This document shows positions 35,601 to 46,000 of a DNA stretch of 64,000 nucleotides, piece after piece. The DNA comes from Pseudanabaena sp. BC1403 (GTDB taxonomy: Bacteria; Cyanobacteriota; Cyanobacteriia; Pseudanabaenales; Pseudanabaenaceae), in NCBI RefSeq assembly GCF_002914585.1, contig NZ_PDDM01000025.1, positions 22,869 through 86,868 of the forward strand, written 5' to 3'. A model generated the notes under the pieces. The model made no database searches. It saw nothing but the letters and a program-made list of their open reading frames with translations, and had not been told where the DNA came from. The translations under genes and the position numbers were made by a program. Position 1 is the first letter of the stretch, and each line of letters opens with the position of its first letter.

Positions 35601-36698
35601 ATGACTAATAAAAATTATCGATTGCTATTTCTGTCTACTCCTGTGGGAGCGCTGGGATCAGGAATCGGTGGTGGTGTGGAATTGACCTTGCAAAATGCGG
35701 CTAAGGCGCTAATGGCAAAGGGTCACGAAATAGAAATCGTTGCGCCAGAAGGTTCAGTCACCAATGTCACGAAGCTAACCCAAATTGCGGGTAATATGCA
35801 AACTTCAGCGCAAACTCAAGTTGGAGCTGACATGGTTGTAATTCCACAGAACTCGGTTCTCGAAAATATGTGGAGCTATGCTAGAGAATCTCAAAATAAG
35901 TTCGATTTATTATTTAACTTTGCCTACGATTGGCTACCTCTTTACCTCACACCATTTTTTAACCGCCCGATCGCACATTGGATCAGTATGTCGTCACTTT
36001 CCCCAGTGATGGATGCGATGGTGTCCAAAACCTCACAGCTTTGTCCTGATGCGATCGCGGTGAATACTCGCGCCTGTGCTGACACTTTTAGCCATGGCGA
36101 TCGCCTGATGATTATGGGTAAGGGTATTGATGTGACGAAATATAGCTTTATTGCAAAGCCCGAAAATCCTAGTCTTGCATGGGTAGGACGTATCTCTCCA
36201 GAGAAAGGTTTAGAAGATGCTGCCTCAGCCGCACAAAGCACTGGATTACCTTTACATGTATTTGGATTGATTCAAGATGAAGGCTATTGGCAAAAGATTC
36301 AAACTTCTTTTCCTAAAGCTGAAATTCATTACGAAGGATTTCTATCTACGGATGAATTACAGCAAAAACTAGGGCAATGTAGCGCTTTATTAATGACTCC
36401 GCGCTGGATTGAAGCCTTCGGTAATGCTGCGATCGAAGCTTTTGCCTGCGGAGTGCCAGTTATTTCCTATAGTAGTGGTGGACTGAAAGAGATCGTCAGA
36501 CATGGCAAGACAGGGTTTCTTGTAAAAATGGGAAGCGTACCAGGGTTAGTTGAGGCGATTGATCAATTAGACCAAATTGATCGCTTTACCTGTCGGCAAC
36601 AAGTAGAAGCAGAATATTCTCTAGAAGTATGGGGCGATCGCTTAGAAAAATGGTTTGACAAACTAATTTCAAACTATAGCAATGCTCGAATTAGTTAG
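35601..36698 (+). CDS. GT4-family glycosyltransferase
   Basis: The 365-residue GT-B enzyme begins YRLLFLSTPVGALGSGIGGGVELTL, followed by the donor domain SLAWVGRISPEKGLEDAASAA and the GT4 signature EAFGNAAIEAFACGVPVISY with SGGLKEIV, giving the E-x7-E motif. It transfers a sugar from a nucleotide donor; acceptor unknown. No membrane segment. It is flanked by hairpins at both ends, so it is probably transcribed alone. Confidence 0.9.
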   Translation: MTNKNYRLLFLSTPVGALGSGIGGGVELTLQNAAKALMAKGHEIEIVAPEGSVTNVTKLTQIAGNMQTSAQTQVGADMVVIPQNSVLENMWSYARESQNKFDLLFNFAYDWLPLYLTPFFNRPIAHWISMSSLSPVMDAMVSKTSQLCPDAIAVNTRACADTFSHGDRLMIMGKGIDVTKYSFIAKPENPSLAWVGRISPEKGLEDAASAAQSTGLPLHVFGLIQDEGYWQKIQTSFPKAEIHYEGFLSTDELQQKLGQCSALLMTPRWIEAFGNAAIEAFACGVPVISYSSGGLKEIVRHGKTGFLVKMGSVPGLVEAIDQLDQIDRFTCRQQVEAEYSLEVWGDRLEKWFDKLISNYSNARIS

Positions 36699-36700
36699 GA

Positions 36701-36739
36701 AAAAGAGAATGGCGGCGCTTTGCGCTGCCATTCTCTTTT
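36701..36739 (+). terminator. terminator after the GT4 gene
   Basis: 18-base arms (core GAGAATGGCGGCGC, loop TTT) with one mismatch, ending TTTT, 2 bases past the stop. Confidence 0.8.
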
Positions 36740-36782
36740 GGGTGGTTGTTATAATTAGCAAGAAAAGTTTCACTAAAGATAT

Positions 36783-37727
36783 ATGCAAACTATCAAGCTC
36801 GGTTCCGATGGTCCAACTGTAACAGCGCTAGGTGTGGGGACATGGGCATGGGGTGACACCATGTTTTGGGCTTATGGCAAAGATTTTGGTGCAGAAGATG
36901 TAGCTGAGGCATTTAAAGCTTCTGTTGATGCAGGAGTCACATTTTTTGATACCGCCGAAGTTTATGGATTTGGCGAATCAGAACGCTTGATCGGTCAGTT
37001 TTGCAAGCAAACTTCTCAGCCAGTGCAGATTGCGACCAAATATTTCCCACTCCCTTGGCGATGGAATCGATCTGCGATCGCGGATGCTCTAACTGCAAGC
37101 CTAGAACGTTTACAAACTGAGCAAATTAGTCTTTATCAGATTCATTGGCCCCTAGAATTTATACTCAAGACTAAAGACTTTATGGAAGTTCTTGCTGAGG
37201 AAGTTAAAAAAGGCAGAATTCAATCGGTGGGAGTGAGCAATTATTCTGCGGCTCAGATGTCTCTAGCTCATCAATATCTTGCCGAAAAAGGCATTCCTCT
37301 AGCGGTGAATCAAGTTCCTTATTCGCTATTAACTAGACAAATTGAACAGAATGGTGTTCTCGAAAAGGCTCGGCAATTGGGTGTGACTATTCTTGCCTAC
37401 AGTCCGCTTGCTCAAGGTTTATTAACTGGTAAATACACCGCAGAAACTGTGAAATCTCTTCAAGGTGCACGCCGCATTGATTCTCGATTTAGTCCTAAAG
37501 GTTTGCAAAAGCTAGAACCGCTATTCTCAACTCTAAAAGAATTATCTGAAAAATATGATAAGACTCCTGCTCAGATTTCCTTAAATTGGCTAATTTCTCA
37601 AGGCAATATAATTCCTATTCCTGGAGCGAAGAATGCTAATCAAGCGATACAAAACGCTGGTTCTTTAGGTTGGTCATTAACGCTCGAAGAAGTAGAACTA
37701 CTTCGACTCAAATCCCCAAAAGCATAA
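36783..37727 (+). CDS. aldo/keto reductase
   Basis: This NADPH-dependent TIM-barrel oxidoreductase has 314 residues. The catalytic tetrad is visible: Asp in FFDTAEVYGFGESERLIG with Tyr five residues on, Lys in IATKYFPL, and His in LYQIHWPLEF. NADPH-binding segments LAYSPLAQGLLTGKY and IPIPGAKNANQAIQNAGSLGW are present. The substrate is unknown. A family A element begins at the base directly after its stop codon. Confidence 0.92.
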   Translation: MQTIKLGSDGPTVTALGVGTWAWGDTMFWAYGKDFGAEDVAEAFKASVDAGVTFFDTAEVYGFGESERLIGQFCKQTSQPVQIATKYFPLPWRWNRSAIADALTASLERLQTEQISLYQIHWPLEFILKTKDFMEVLAEEVKKGRIQSVGVSNYSAAQMSLAHQYLAEKGIPLAVNQVPYSLLTRQIEQNGVLEKARQLGVTILAYSPLAQGLLTGKYTAETVKSLQGARRIDSRFSPKGLQKLEPLFSTLKELSEKYDKTPAQISLNWLISQGNIIPIPGAKNANQAIQNAGSLGWSLTLEEVELLRLKSPKA

Positions 37728-37834
37728 TAATACCAAAATACAAAGTGGCGCAGCCATTTTGTGTTTTTAAAACCCTTACAGGGTTTTGTTTTTAATTCCC
37801 AGAAGTGTTGTCACACTTTTGTGAATTGGTATAA
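37728..37834 (+). repeat. 107-bp MITE-like element, family A copy 3
   Basis: The element starts immediately after the aldo/keto reductase stop (TAATACCAA) and ends TTGGTATAA, with CAAAGTGGC-GCA-GCCATTTTG, AAAACCCTTACAGGGTTTTG and AGAAGTGTTG-TC-ACACTTTT blocks. Confidence 0.85.
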
Positions 37835-37871
37835 CAATCCTCAAAATGGCAACGACATTTTGAGGATTGTT
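37833..37871. terminator. hairpin between convergent genes
   Basis: AACAATCCTCAAAATG and CATTTTGAGGATTGTT arms with a 7-base loop follow the family A element and lie 12 bases beyond the stop of the giant membrane protein gene. Confidence 0.7.
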
Positions 37872-37883
37872 ATTATGCTTTAT

Positions 37884-40800
37884 TTATTCCCATGATTCCA
37901 TCTCGATCGCCACATTACGAAATAGCGCCAGAATGCGATCGCGTCGCACTTCAAAATTAGCGGCAACCAGAATAAACCCAATCCCCGCAAATATACCAAG
38001 CGCCCACATCAAGAAAGAATATTGGGTGACTAAAGTTACGGCTTGGGAGATCACTAGCAAAATAAAAGTGAACGTTCCCATAAAGAGATAGGCTCGGACT
38101 CGGAATGCCAGCCCTGCAATGATGAAGGCAGCACTTAATCCCCAAGTTGAAAGCGCAATGCTGGGATTAGTAAAGGAATAAACAAAGGCAATTAGTCCCA
38201 TGCCACCACTTAAAAGGCTTCTAAAAGCATGGCGTAGAGCTTTAGTACGAGGCGATCGCAGGTTTGGTTCGACTTGAGCAAAATATAGTCCAGTGAAGCC
38301 AATCACACAAATATTGATCAAAAATTTGAAACTGGAAAATTCATTGAGACTCTGTGATACATTCTGAAAAATTGCCCAATCCCATAGAAAAACAGTGATG
38401 TAAGTGGCGCGGATTTGGTCTTGGACTTTGGCATAGATAGCATAGAAAATTCCGACGATGACTAGACATGGGATGGCGATCGCACTTTGAGTCATAAACG
38501 TAAAAATCAATGGCAACGCGAAAGCGGAATTATGCCAAGGTCGTTCTTCCCAGCCCCAATCTTCCCAAGGTGGTTGATAGATTATCGCCGCAAGGATACA
38601 GGCGATCGCGGCGGCGTAGGGTTGAACCACGTTATTAATCAACCAAGGATTTGGGAATGCGAAGAAAATGAAATAGGCGATCGCGCCAATAGATGTAGTT
38701 AGCCCTGTATAAATCCATAGTTCTGATCCCCCTAAATCCCTCTTGCCAAGAGGAATTGAATCTGATCTCTTGCCCTGCGCGATCGCATAGGCAGCCAATG
38801 CGATCGCAACACCGCCACCGAGGACACCGCTAGTTGTGGCAGGATTTAAGAAGCTTCCTAATAGTAGAAAGATTGCGCTTGCAGTCCAATGTAAATGCGC
38901 CGAAATGCCAATCTCTCTATATGAGAGTCGTAAATATGGGGCGATCCAGTTAGCGAATAGCTGGTAGGCATAGGCGATCGCGCAACCTAATACCGCAAGA
39001 ACAACTAAGCCATCGCCAAGGCTCCCACCTTGAGGACTAGAGAGCATTTGATAGAAAAGCAGTTCATATGCCGAAAAAGTAGCTACAACCATCGAGAGAT
39101 AGGTAAGCGCTTTAAAAATGGGATTAGATTGAGAAGCTCTGCGTCCGATGCCGATGCCGATCAGCGATGTACTCAGTGAAAATAAACCTGTGAGACTGCT
39201 AAAATTGCCAATCCTTAACAGTGAACCCATTACCCCATAAATTAATGGAATAATATCCCAACTGCGAGGATATTCATCTTTGCCTGAGCGTTTCATCCAC
39301 CAATCGCCGCATAGCTGCGTTACGAATCCAAGCGCAATATTGGCGATCGCTAGCTCAATTGCTGAGCCATTGCTGATCACAACTGCGCCTGATGTGAGAA
39401 GTTCAACACTCCATGCGATTCCCCATTCAGTCCAAAAAGGTGATTTGCCTGTATCCTGCCAAATCCTATAAACTAGTCCTAAAGTGACTAAAACTGTACT
39501 GGGCAAAAGATTGACAAATAATTGATCGTTTTGATTAAAGCCAAAAACAAGTGCTGCTTGAGATGTTTGCAGAAGCAGTAATGCCGTGGAGAGAATCGCT
39601 GCCCAGATATCAAAAGCTTGGGAATAGGATTGATTTAAAGGTAAATTGAGGTTAGCAACATGGCGATCGCGACGGTATTTGAGCCAATGATTGAGAACAT
39701 ATAACAGTAATACGCTGACAACTGCGCCATTAATGCCAAAGGTTAACTGAGCAACATATCCATCTCCAAATTTGAATTGCCAAAGTAACGAGGCGATAAA
39801 CAGTAACCCATAACCAACTGTGTTGAAGGTGGTTAGGAGCGATTTGCTACGACGAGTATTAACCAGCATCAGAGCAAAGGCAATACCCAATCCAATCACC
39901 CGTGAACCATCGCCATTCCATGTTAAAAATTGCGCGATCGCTAGTCCCGCAATGCTCAGTTTAATCGCCAAATCGCGATCGGCAAATTCGCGCCAAGTCC
40001 CTAAAAAAGTAAGAGAGATTGGAACAGATAGCCAAGCTATACCCCAGTAGCCTGAGGCAACTAATAATTCGCTGTTATTAACTAAATTGTTACCAACAAG
40101 ATTTCGTCCTGCCACAGAAGAACTCCACAGCAAGATATAGCTGAGCGCTGCTAAGCTCGCGCCTATATGCCATGCGCTATCACGCCATGCCTGTAGATGA
40201 AGATTTTCTTCTTGGGGACGCAGGCTCAGCTTCCCAATCACCAAAACACCACTCCATTCAACTAACATCGTGACTAAGAGAAACCCAGCCCATGCAAAGA
40301 TAGCTGTGGAGCGAGTGAAGAAATATATGCCTGAAACGATCGCACCTAGAGTAACGATATGGGTGAAATAAACCAGACTATGCAAGTCTTTGCTAGTAGG
40401 CGATCGCCTTGCTTGGACAATGAATAGTGTCACCGCTGAAAGTGATAAGTTGACAAATATGGTGGACGGATAGCCAACGCTAATAATGGTGAGTAAAACT
40501 CCAAATCCTAAAGCTAGTAATTCACCTGTATTTGCTAAATGATACTTTTGGCGATCGCGATAAATTGCAGAGATCACTAAAGTGATAATCAAATAGGGAA
40601 ACAATAAAATTCCAACCAAATTTATTTCAGCTTGAGTTTGGAATAACGTTAATAATTGCTGAGTGAAATCCCCTTTCCAAGCATCAGGAATTAGCCTTTG
40701 AACTAACCAAAGAATTTGTAATCCCCAAAAGAATAAGTAAGTTAAATCACTTGATTCTTCGCGTTTAACTAAGCGATCGCAAAGCATCCATGCAATCAAT

Positions 40801-42200
40801 AAACTAATCGTAAAAGTCTGCCAAGGATATTTGTCCCAAACTGATACCAGCCAACCTAAACCGAGGAGGATTTGACCTAAATTAGACTGAAATGTAATTG
40901 CTGATGGATTTGTTGTGGTTAAACTTGATGCTTCAGAAGGCGATCGCAACTTTTCGGCTTTGTTAGTAATTTGGACTAAAACCCATCCGCAAACTCCAAA
41001 AGCTAAGCCTAATTTAAAAACGGAAACATTCCCAAATAAAAGCGCCCGACTAATGATCAATACGGTACTGTAAGCTCCCGTAATCAGCGCTAGTGGAAAT
41101 GTCGAACTGTCGGCAGTATTTAAACTTTGGCGGCGATTGAGAAAGGTGGAGATGGCAATGGCAATGATGCCTAGATAGACGGCGATTAATGGATAGTATG
41201 GTGATAAGAACCAGCCAAGATGTAGCCAACCCAGAAATAAAATTGCCAAAATTGAGATTTGGCTAAGTTGCCTTTTTGGACGTTTTCGCAGTTTATTCGT
41301 TGACGAATCAGTTAAAGAACCTTCAGATAAAATCTGGGATTCTCGAAAGACAAAAGATGTTTCTAATAGAAAAACGGCGATCGCTGAAAGTAAACAACCT
41401 GCGATCGCACTGATCCCAATTCCCGCAGGATTTTTTAATAAACCTAAGCCATCCATTGCCCAAAAATTAGCTGGCACTAGCAGCAATGTCACCAATTGCA
41501 AAGCACGAGTGGTCATCCGCAAGCGATCGTTTTTACTTGTCCAGAAACCCACGCCAAAAAAGCCAAGGGTATAGGCAAGTAGCAATAAATATTGTATTTG
41601 TGGCGAAAAATTATCCCATTGACTAGCGGCGAGCAACCCCGATGAAACCACAACCAGAAACACGCCTAAAAATAGCAACCACATGGTGCTGAATTCAGAA
41701 AGCAGAGATCGCACTGTTTGCGCAACTTTGCTTGGCTCTTGTGGGGCTTTGACTTTTGCGGGTATTTCGACAACACGCGATCGCGGCAATCTAGAGCCAG
41801 AAATATTCGCAGATTGCAAAGTTGTTTCTGAATTTTCAAAACTATTAGCGGTCAATCTGGAAAGTACTGACTCAGCCGCTGTTGCTTTGATTTCGCAAAC
41901 AAAGCGAGTTTCACCAATTAGCTTGACTGACCTTTGAGTAATTAAGCCTAGCTCTAACCACAAGTCCAGACCTTGGAGAATCTGATCATTTTGAAATGCC
42001 ACAATCGTCAGACGATTTGCCGTACTTCGACCATTGCGCCATTTAAAATCGACCTCAGAAATTAATCCCCACTCAAACCAAGCATCTAGTCCATCAAGGA
42101 CGACACTATAGGGAACTGAAATTTCCAGATCTAGGCGCAAATACTGCACGGGGTTGGCTTGCATAGGCGATCGCTCCAAGTCAAAATTCAGAGATCGCAT
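37884..42200 (-). CDS. giant polytopic membrane protein, function unknown
   Basis: The 1438-residue protein has a soluble N-terminal domain (1-170) with two similar halves: VVLDGLDAWFEWGLISEVDFKW and ILQGLDLWLELGLITQRSVKL look like an internal repeat. After it come roughly 30-40 membrane segments to the C-terminus, starting MWLLFLGVFLVVVSSGLLAAS. That first helix recalls DUF2157-type membrane proteins, but the rest is unassigned. An ATG at 42164 (MQANPVQYL) is a second possible start. The gene stands alone; no transport or enzymatic motif was recognised. Confidence 0.75.
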   Translation of the reverse strand: MRSLNFDLERSPMQANPVQYLRLDLEISVPYSVVLDGLDAWFEWGLISEVDFKWRNGRSTANRLTIVAFQNDQILQGLDLWLELGLITQRSVKLIGETRFVCEIKATAAESVLSRLTANSFENSETTLQSANISGSRLPRSRVVEIPAKVKAPQEPSKVAQTVRSLLSEFSTMWLLFLGVFLVVVSSGLLAASQWDNFSPQIQYLLLLAYTLGFFGVGFWTSKNDRLRMTTRALQLVTLLLVPANFWAMDGLGLLKNPAGIGISAIAGCLLSAIAVFLLETSFVFRESQILSEGSLTDSSTNKLRKRPKRQLSQISILAILFLGWLHLGWFLSPYYPLIAVYLGIIAIAISTFLNRRQSLNTADSSTFPLALITGAYSTVLIISRALLFGNVSVFKLGLAFGVCGWVLVQITNKAEKLRSPSEASSLTTTNPSAITFQSNLGQILLGLGWLVSVWDKYPWQTFTISLLIAWMLCDRLVKREESSDLTYLFFWGLQILWLVQRLIPDAWKGDFTQQLLTLFQTQAEINLVGILLFPYLIITLVISAIYRDRQKYHLANTGELLALGFGVLLTIISVGYPSTIFVNLSLSAVTLFIVQARRSPTSKDLHSLVYFTHIVTLGAIVSGIYFFTRSTAIFAWAGFLLVTMLVEWSGVLVIGKLSLRPQEENLHLQAWRDSAWHIGASLAALSYILLWSSSVAGRNLVGNNLVNNSELLVASGYWGIAWLSVPISLTFLGTWREFADRDLAIKLSIAGLAIAQFLTWNGDGSRVIGLGIAFALMLVNTRRSKSLLTTFNTVGYGLLFIASLLWQFKFGDGYVAQLTFGINGAVVSVLLLYVLNHWLKYRRDRHVANLNLPLNQSYSQAFDIWAAILSTALLLLQTSQAALVFGFNQNDQLFVNLLPSTVLVTLGLVYRIWQDTGKSPFWTEWGIAWSVELLTSGAVVISNGSAIELAIANIALGFVTQLCGDWWMKRSGKDEYPRSWDIIPLIYGVMGSLLRIGNFSSLTGLFSLSTSLIGIGIGRRASQSNPIFKALTYLSMVVATFSAYELLFYQMLSSPQGGSLGDGLVVLAVLGCAIAYAYQLFANWIAPYLRLSYREIGISAHLHWTASAIFLLLGSFLNPATTSGVLGGGVAIALAAYAIAQGKRSDSIPLGKRDLGGSELWIYTGLTTSIGAIAYFIFFAFPNPWLINNVVQPYAAAIACILAAIIYQPPWEDWGWEERPWHNSAFALPLIFTFMTQSAIAIPCLVIVGIFYAIYAKVQDQIRATYITVFLWDWAIFQNVSQSLNEFSSFKFLINICVIGFTGLYFAQVEPNLRSPRTKALRHAFRSLLSGGMGLIAFVYSFTNPSIALSTWGLSAAFIIAGLAFRVRAYLFMGTFTFILLVISQAVTLVTQYSFLMWALGIFAGIGFILVAANFEVRRDRILALFRNVAIEMESWE

Positions 42201-42291
42201 TCATTATATGTTCAGTTGAAAATTACTAAATGCTAAGTACCAAAAAATTATTAGTATGCCTATAGTGCTTTGCACTTAAACCCAAACCGAG

Positions 42292-42334
42292 ATATTTTTT
42301 GAAAGTTTTGCTTCGCAAAACTTTCAAAAAATAT
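42292..42334. repeat. palindrome in a divergent gap
   Basis: ATATTTTTTGAAAGTTTTGC and its complement with a 3-base loop. It is upstream of both the giant membrane protein gene and the Uma2 gene, so it is not a terminator for either. Confidence 0.65.
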
Positions 42335-42452
42335 TTTGTGGTTCGTTAGATCGATAATTGCTGTAAAAGACTTAATGGCGAATTGAGTGGAACAAGGCTC
42401 ATCATCAGATATTTCCTGTTAAAATATGTAAAAGCATCATCTCTAAACAGCT

Positions 42453-43085
42453 ATGGTTATTGCGAACTCTCCATCACCAGTAACTATTCTCGAAAATGGC
42501 GATCGGCTTGGTCGAGAAGAATTTGAGCGGCGCTATACTGCATCTAATATCAAAAAAGCAGAACTAATCGAAGGAATTGTACATGTGGCTTCGCCTCTAC
42601 GCTTTACATCTCATGGTAAACCCCATAGTCAAATCATTGGCTGGTTAGTTACTTATCAATCAATGGTGACTGGGCTAGAAGTTGGTGTCGAGCCAACAGT
42701 CCGCCTTGATGATGACAACGAACCTCAACCTGATGCTGTTTTATTCCGTATTGGTGGCAATGCTCAAATCGATGCTGATGGCTACATTACTGGAGCGCCT
42801 GAACTCATTGCCGAAATTGCCGCCAGTACTGTATCCTATGACCTGTACAGCAAAAAACGTATCTACGAACGCAATGGCGTAAAAGAATACATTGTCTGGC
42901 GGACCTTAGATCGTCAAATCGATTGGTTTGTTTTAGAAAATGGCGAATATCAGAAATTAGAACCTGATGATTCAGAAATTATCCGTAGTCGAGAATTTGA
43001 GGGTTTGTGGCTAAATGTAAATGCAATTTTGCAAAACGATATGTCGGCAGTTCTCAAAACATTACAGGCAGGAATCGCTAGTTAG
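42453..43085 (+). CDS. Uma2-family (DUF820) putative endonuclease
   Basis: The 210-residue protein has a PD-(D/E)xK nuclease-like fold. EPTVRLDDDNEPQPDAVLF carries the Asp, APELIAEIAASTVSYD the Glu, and YSKKRIYERNGVKEYIVWRT the Lys and final conserved block. This family is heavily expanded in cyanobacteria; its cellular role is unsettled. The C-terminus (SREFEGLWLNVNAILQND) is the usual end of this subtype. It converges on the oxoprolinase gene with only 12 bases between stops. Confidence 0.85.
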   Translation: MVIANSPSPVTILENGDRLGREEFERRYTASNIKKAELIEGIVHVASPLRFTSHGKPHSQIIGWLVTYQSMVTGLEVGVEPTVRLDDDNEPQPDAVLFRIGGNAQIDADGYITGAPELIAEIAASTVSYDLYSKKRIYERNGVKEYIVWRTLDRQIDWFVLENGEYQKLEPDDSEIIRSREFEGLWLNVNAILQNDMSAVLKTLQAGIAS

Positions 43086-43097
43086 AACAATTAGCAA

Positions 43098-46000
43098 TTA
43101 TCCATAACCACCACCACCAGGAGTTTCAATCACAAAGGTATCACCTACTTCCATTTGTACTGTGGCAGTACTTGGTAAATCGGTAATTTCTCCATTATTC
43201 CTAATTACATAATTATGTCCAGTTGCGGCTGATTCCCCACCATTTAGACCAAAGGGAGGAATGACTCGACTACTAGACAAAATTGCCGCTGTCATTGGTT
43301 CGAGAAACTTAATACGACGAGTTACGCCATTTCCACCCTGATGCCTTCCATTGCCACCACTGTTCGCTCTGATTGCAAACTCTTCCAAAAGAACAGGAAA
43401 CCGCCATTCCAGAATTTCGGGATCGGTCAATCGCGAATTAGTCATATGAGTTTGGATCGCATCAGTACCGTCAAAATCAATTCCCGCACCAGATCCACCA
43501 CATATCGTTTCATAGTACTGATAGCGATCGCTACCAAAAGTAAAGTTATTCATCGTGCCTTGCGAGGCTGCCATCACACCAAGCGCTCCATATAGAGCAT
43601 TTGCGATCGCCTGAGAAGTCTCGACATTTCCCGCCACCACAGCCGCAGGATAAATAGGATTGAGCATCGAACCTTCAGGCACAATTATTTCCAGAGGGAC
43701 AAGGCAACCAGCATTAAGCGGAATCTCATCATCAACAAGAGTCCGAAAAACATATAGTACAACTGCCTTACAAACAGCAAGCGGCGCATTGAAGTTATTC
43801 GGAAGCTGCGCTGAAGTGCCTGTAAAGTCAATCTTTGCGGTTCTATCCTCAGCATTCAAACTAACCGACACCACAATCTGACTACCATTATCAATAGGAT
43901 AAACGAACTTCTGTTCATATTTTTCCTTTTTCCCTTTTCCTTTTTCCTTTCCTAAACTTGCGATCGCTTTACGAATAGCAAGTTCAGCATTATTCCGCAC
44001 ATGCCCCATATAGGATTGAGCAGTTGCAACTCCATAATGGGCAACCATCCGCTGAAGTTCTTTTGCCCCACAAGCATTCGCCGCAATTTGGGCTTGCAAG
44101 TCAGCAATATTTTGAACAGGATTACGAGCTGGATATTGACTAGCAGTCAGTAAAGCCAGAGTTTCAGCTTCACAAAAGCGTCCACTTTCCACGAGCTGAA
44201 AATTATCAAATAAGATTCCTTCTTCTTCAATACTGGTACTATTTGAAGGCATCGACCCAGGAGTGATTCCACCAATATCCGCATGATGTCCCCGTGACGC
44301 GACATAGAAAGTAGGCTTTTCACTATCTCCAATAAAAACTGGCGTAATTACCGTGATATCGGGCAAATGTGTGCCGCCGTTGTAAGGGTTATTAGTGGCA
44401 AAGACATCACCAAGAAATATACGATCGCCGCGATCGCGGATCAATGCTTTCACACTCTCACCCATCGAGCCAAGATGCACAGGAATATGCGGCGCATTGG
44501 CAACTAGCTCACCCTCGCGATCAAAGATCGCGCAAGAGAAATCTAATCGCTCGCGAATATTAACGCTAGCGCTAGTATTTTGCAGCGTAAAACCCATCTG
44601 TTCTGCGATCGATTGGAAGAGATTATTAAAAATCTCCAGCTTAATAGGATCAGGAGAACCACCTGAATCCCCCTTGGGAAGGGGGACTTGAAGAATTCCT
44701 TCTTCTCCCCTCCTTGAAAAAGAGACTTGAAGAAATTCTTCTCCCCCCCTTTCAAGGGGGGCTAGGGGGGTACGCCTCAATATCAAACAATCATCATCCG
44801 TTAATTCCGCTTCCCAATTTGGCTCGATCGCATTAGTCCCCGTCGCATCAATAATTAACGCCGCTCCAACAATGCGATCGCCCACCCGCAAATCCTCACG
44901 CCTATATATAGGCGTTTCCAGCCACTGTCCGCCCATATACACCCGCGCAGAAGCGATCGCCTGTCCTCGCCCCACCCGAACATGCTCCTTTTTCCTTTTT
45001 CCTTTTTCCTTTTTCCTTGAAAGAATTGCCTCTACTGCAATCGCCTCAACGATCAACGCTTTATCTGAAAACACAAATCCATAACGCTCTTTATGTAAAG
45101 CAGCAAAACTAGTTTGCAAAAAGTCTAAGATTTCTTGAGAATAGAAACTCAAAGGATCAGCGATCGCAATAGTTAGTGACGAATCAGTACCTGCGTAGCG
45201 CAAACGTAAAGCTGTCTCGATTTGTAAACCCTCTTCACTATTACCATGTAAAATCTCATTTTTCGCATCCTCACTTAGATCTAGAGCAATCATTTCTAAT
45301 TCTGCAAGCAACTCCAAACTAAGCTCTGACTCAACTGAGCGATCGCGAATAGTGCGAACATCTGCCAAACCAATCCCATAGGCTGACAATACTCCTGCAT
45401 AAGGATGAATAAAAACTTGTGTCATTCCCAAGACATCTGCGATCGCGCAGGCATGTTGTCCACCCGCACCCCCAAAGCAGCACAACACATATTCGGTTAC
45501 ATCATAACCACGTTGCACTGATATTTTTTTGATTGCCATCGCCATTTTTTCGACAGCAATCTCTAAGAAACCTTGAGCGACGGCTTCGGGTAAAACTTCT
45601 TGACCTGTGGCTTGACCTATGGATTGTGCTAATTCTGTAAACTTTTGAATTACTATTTCGCGCTCAAGTGGTAAATCTCCATTCTTCCCAAATACTTTCG
45701 GGAAGAAATCGGGATGTAACTTTCCTAACATCACATTACAGTCAGTCACCGCCAACGCACCGCCATTGCGATAACAAGCAGGTCCAGGAAAAGCTCCTGC
45801 TGATTCGGGACCAACACGATATCTTGCGCCATCAAAAAACAATAACGAGCCACCACCTGCCGCTACCGTATGAATCGCCATCATTGGCGTGCTGAGCCTT
45901 ACCCCAGCGACCTCCGTAGATAGCGATCGCTCATAGCTGCCTGCGTAATGTGCAACATCCGTAGAAGTTCCGCCCATATCAAAGCTAATAATTTTATCAA

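Noticed and set aside
36783..37727. Aldo/keto reductase considered as a potassium-channel beta subunit
   Set aside because: No channel gene is nearby and the sequence fits general aldo/keto reductases with an intact catalytic tetrad.
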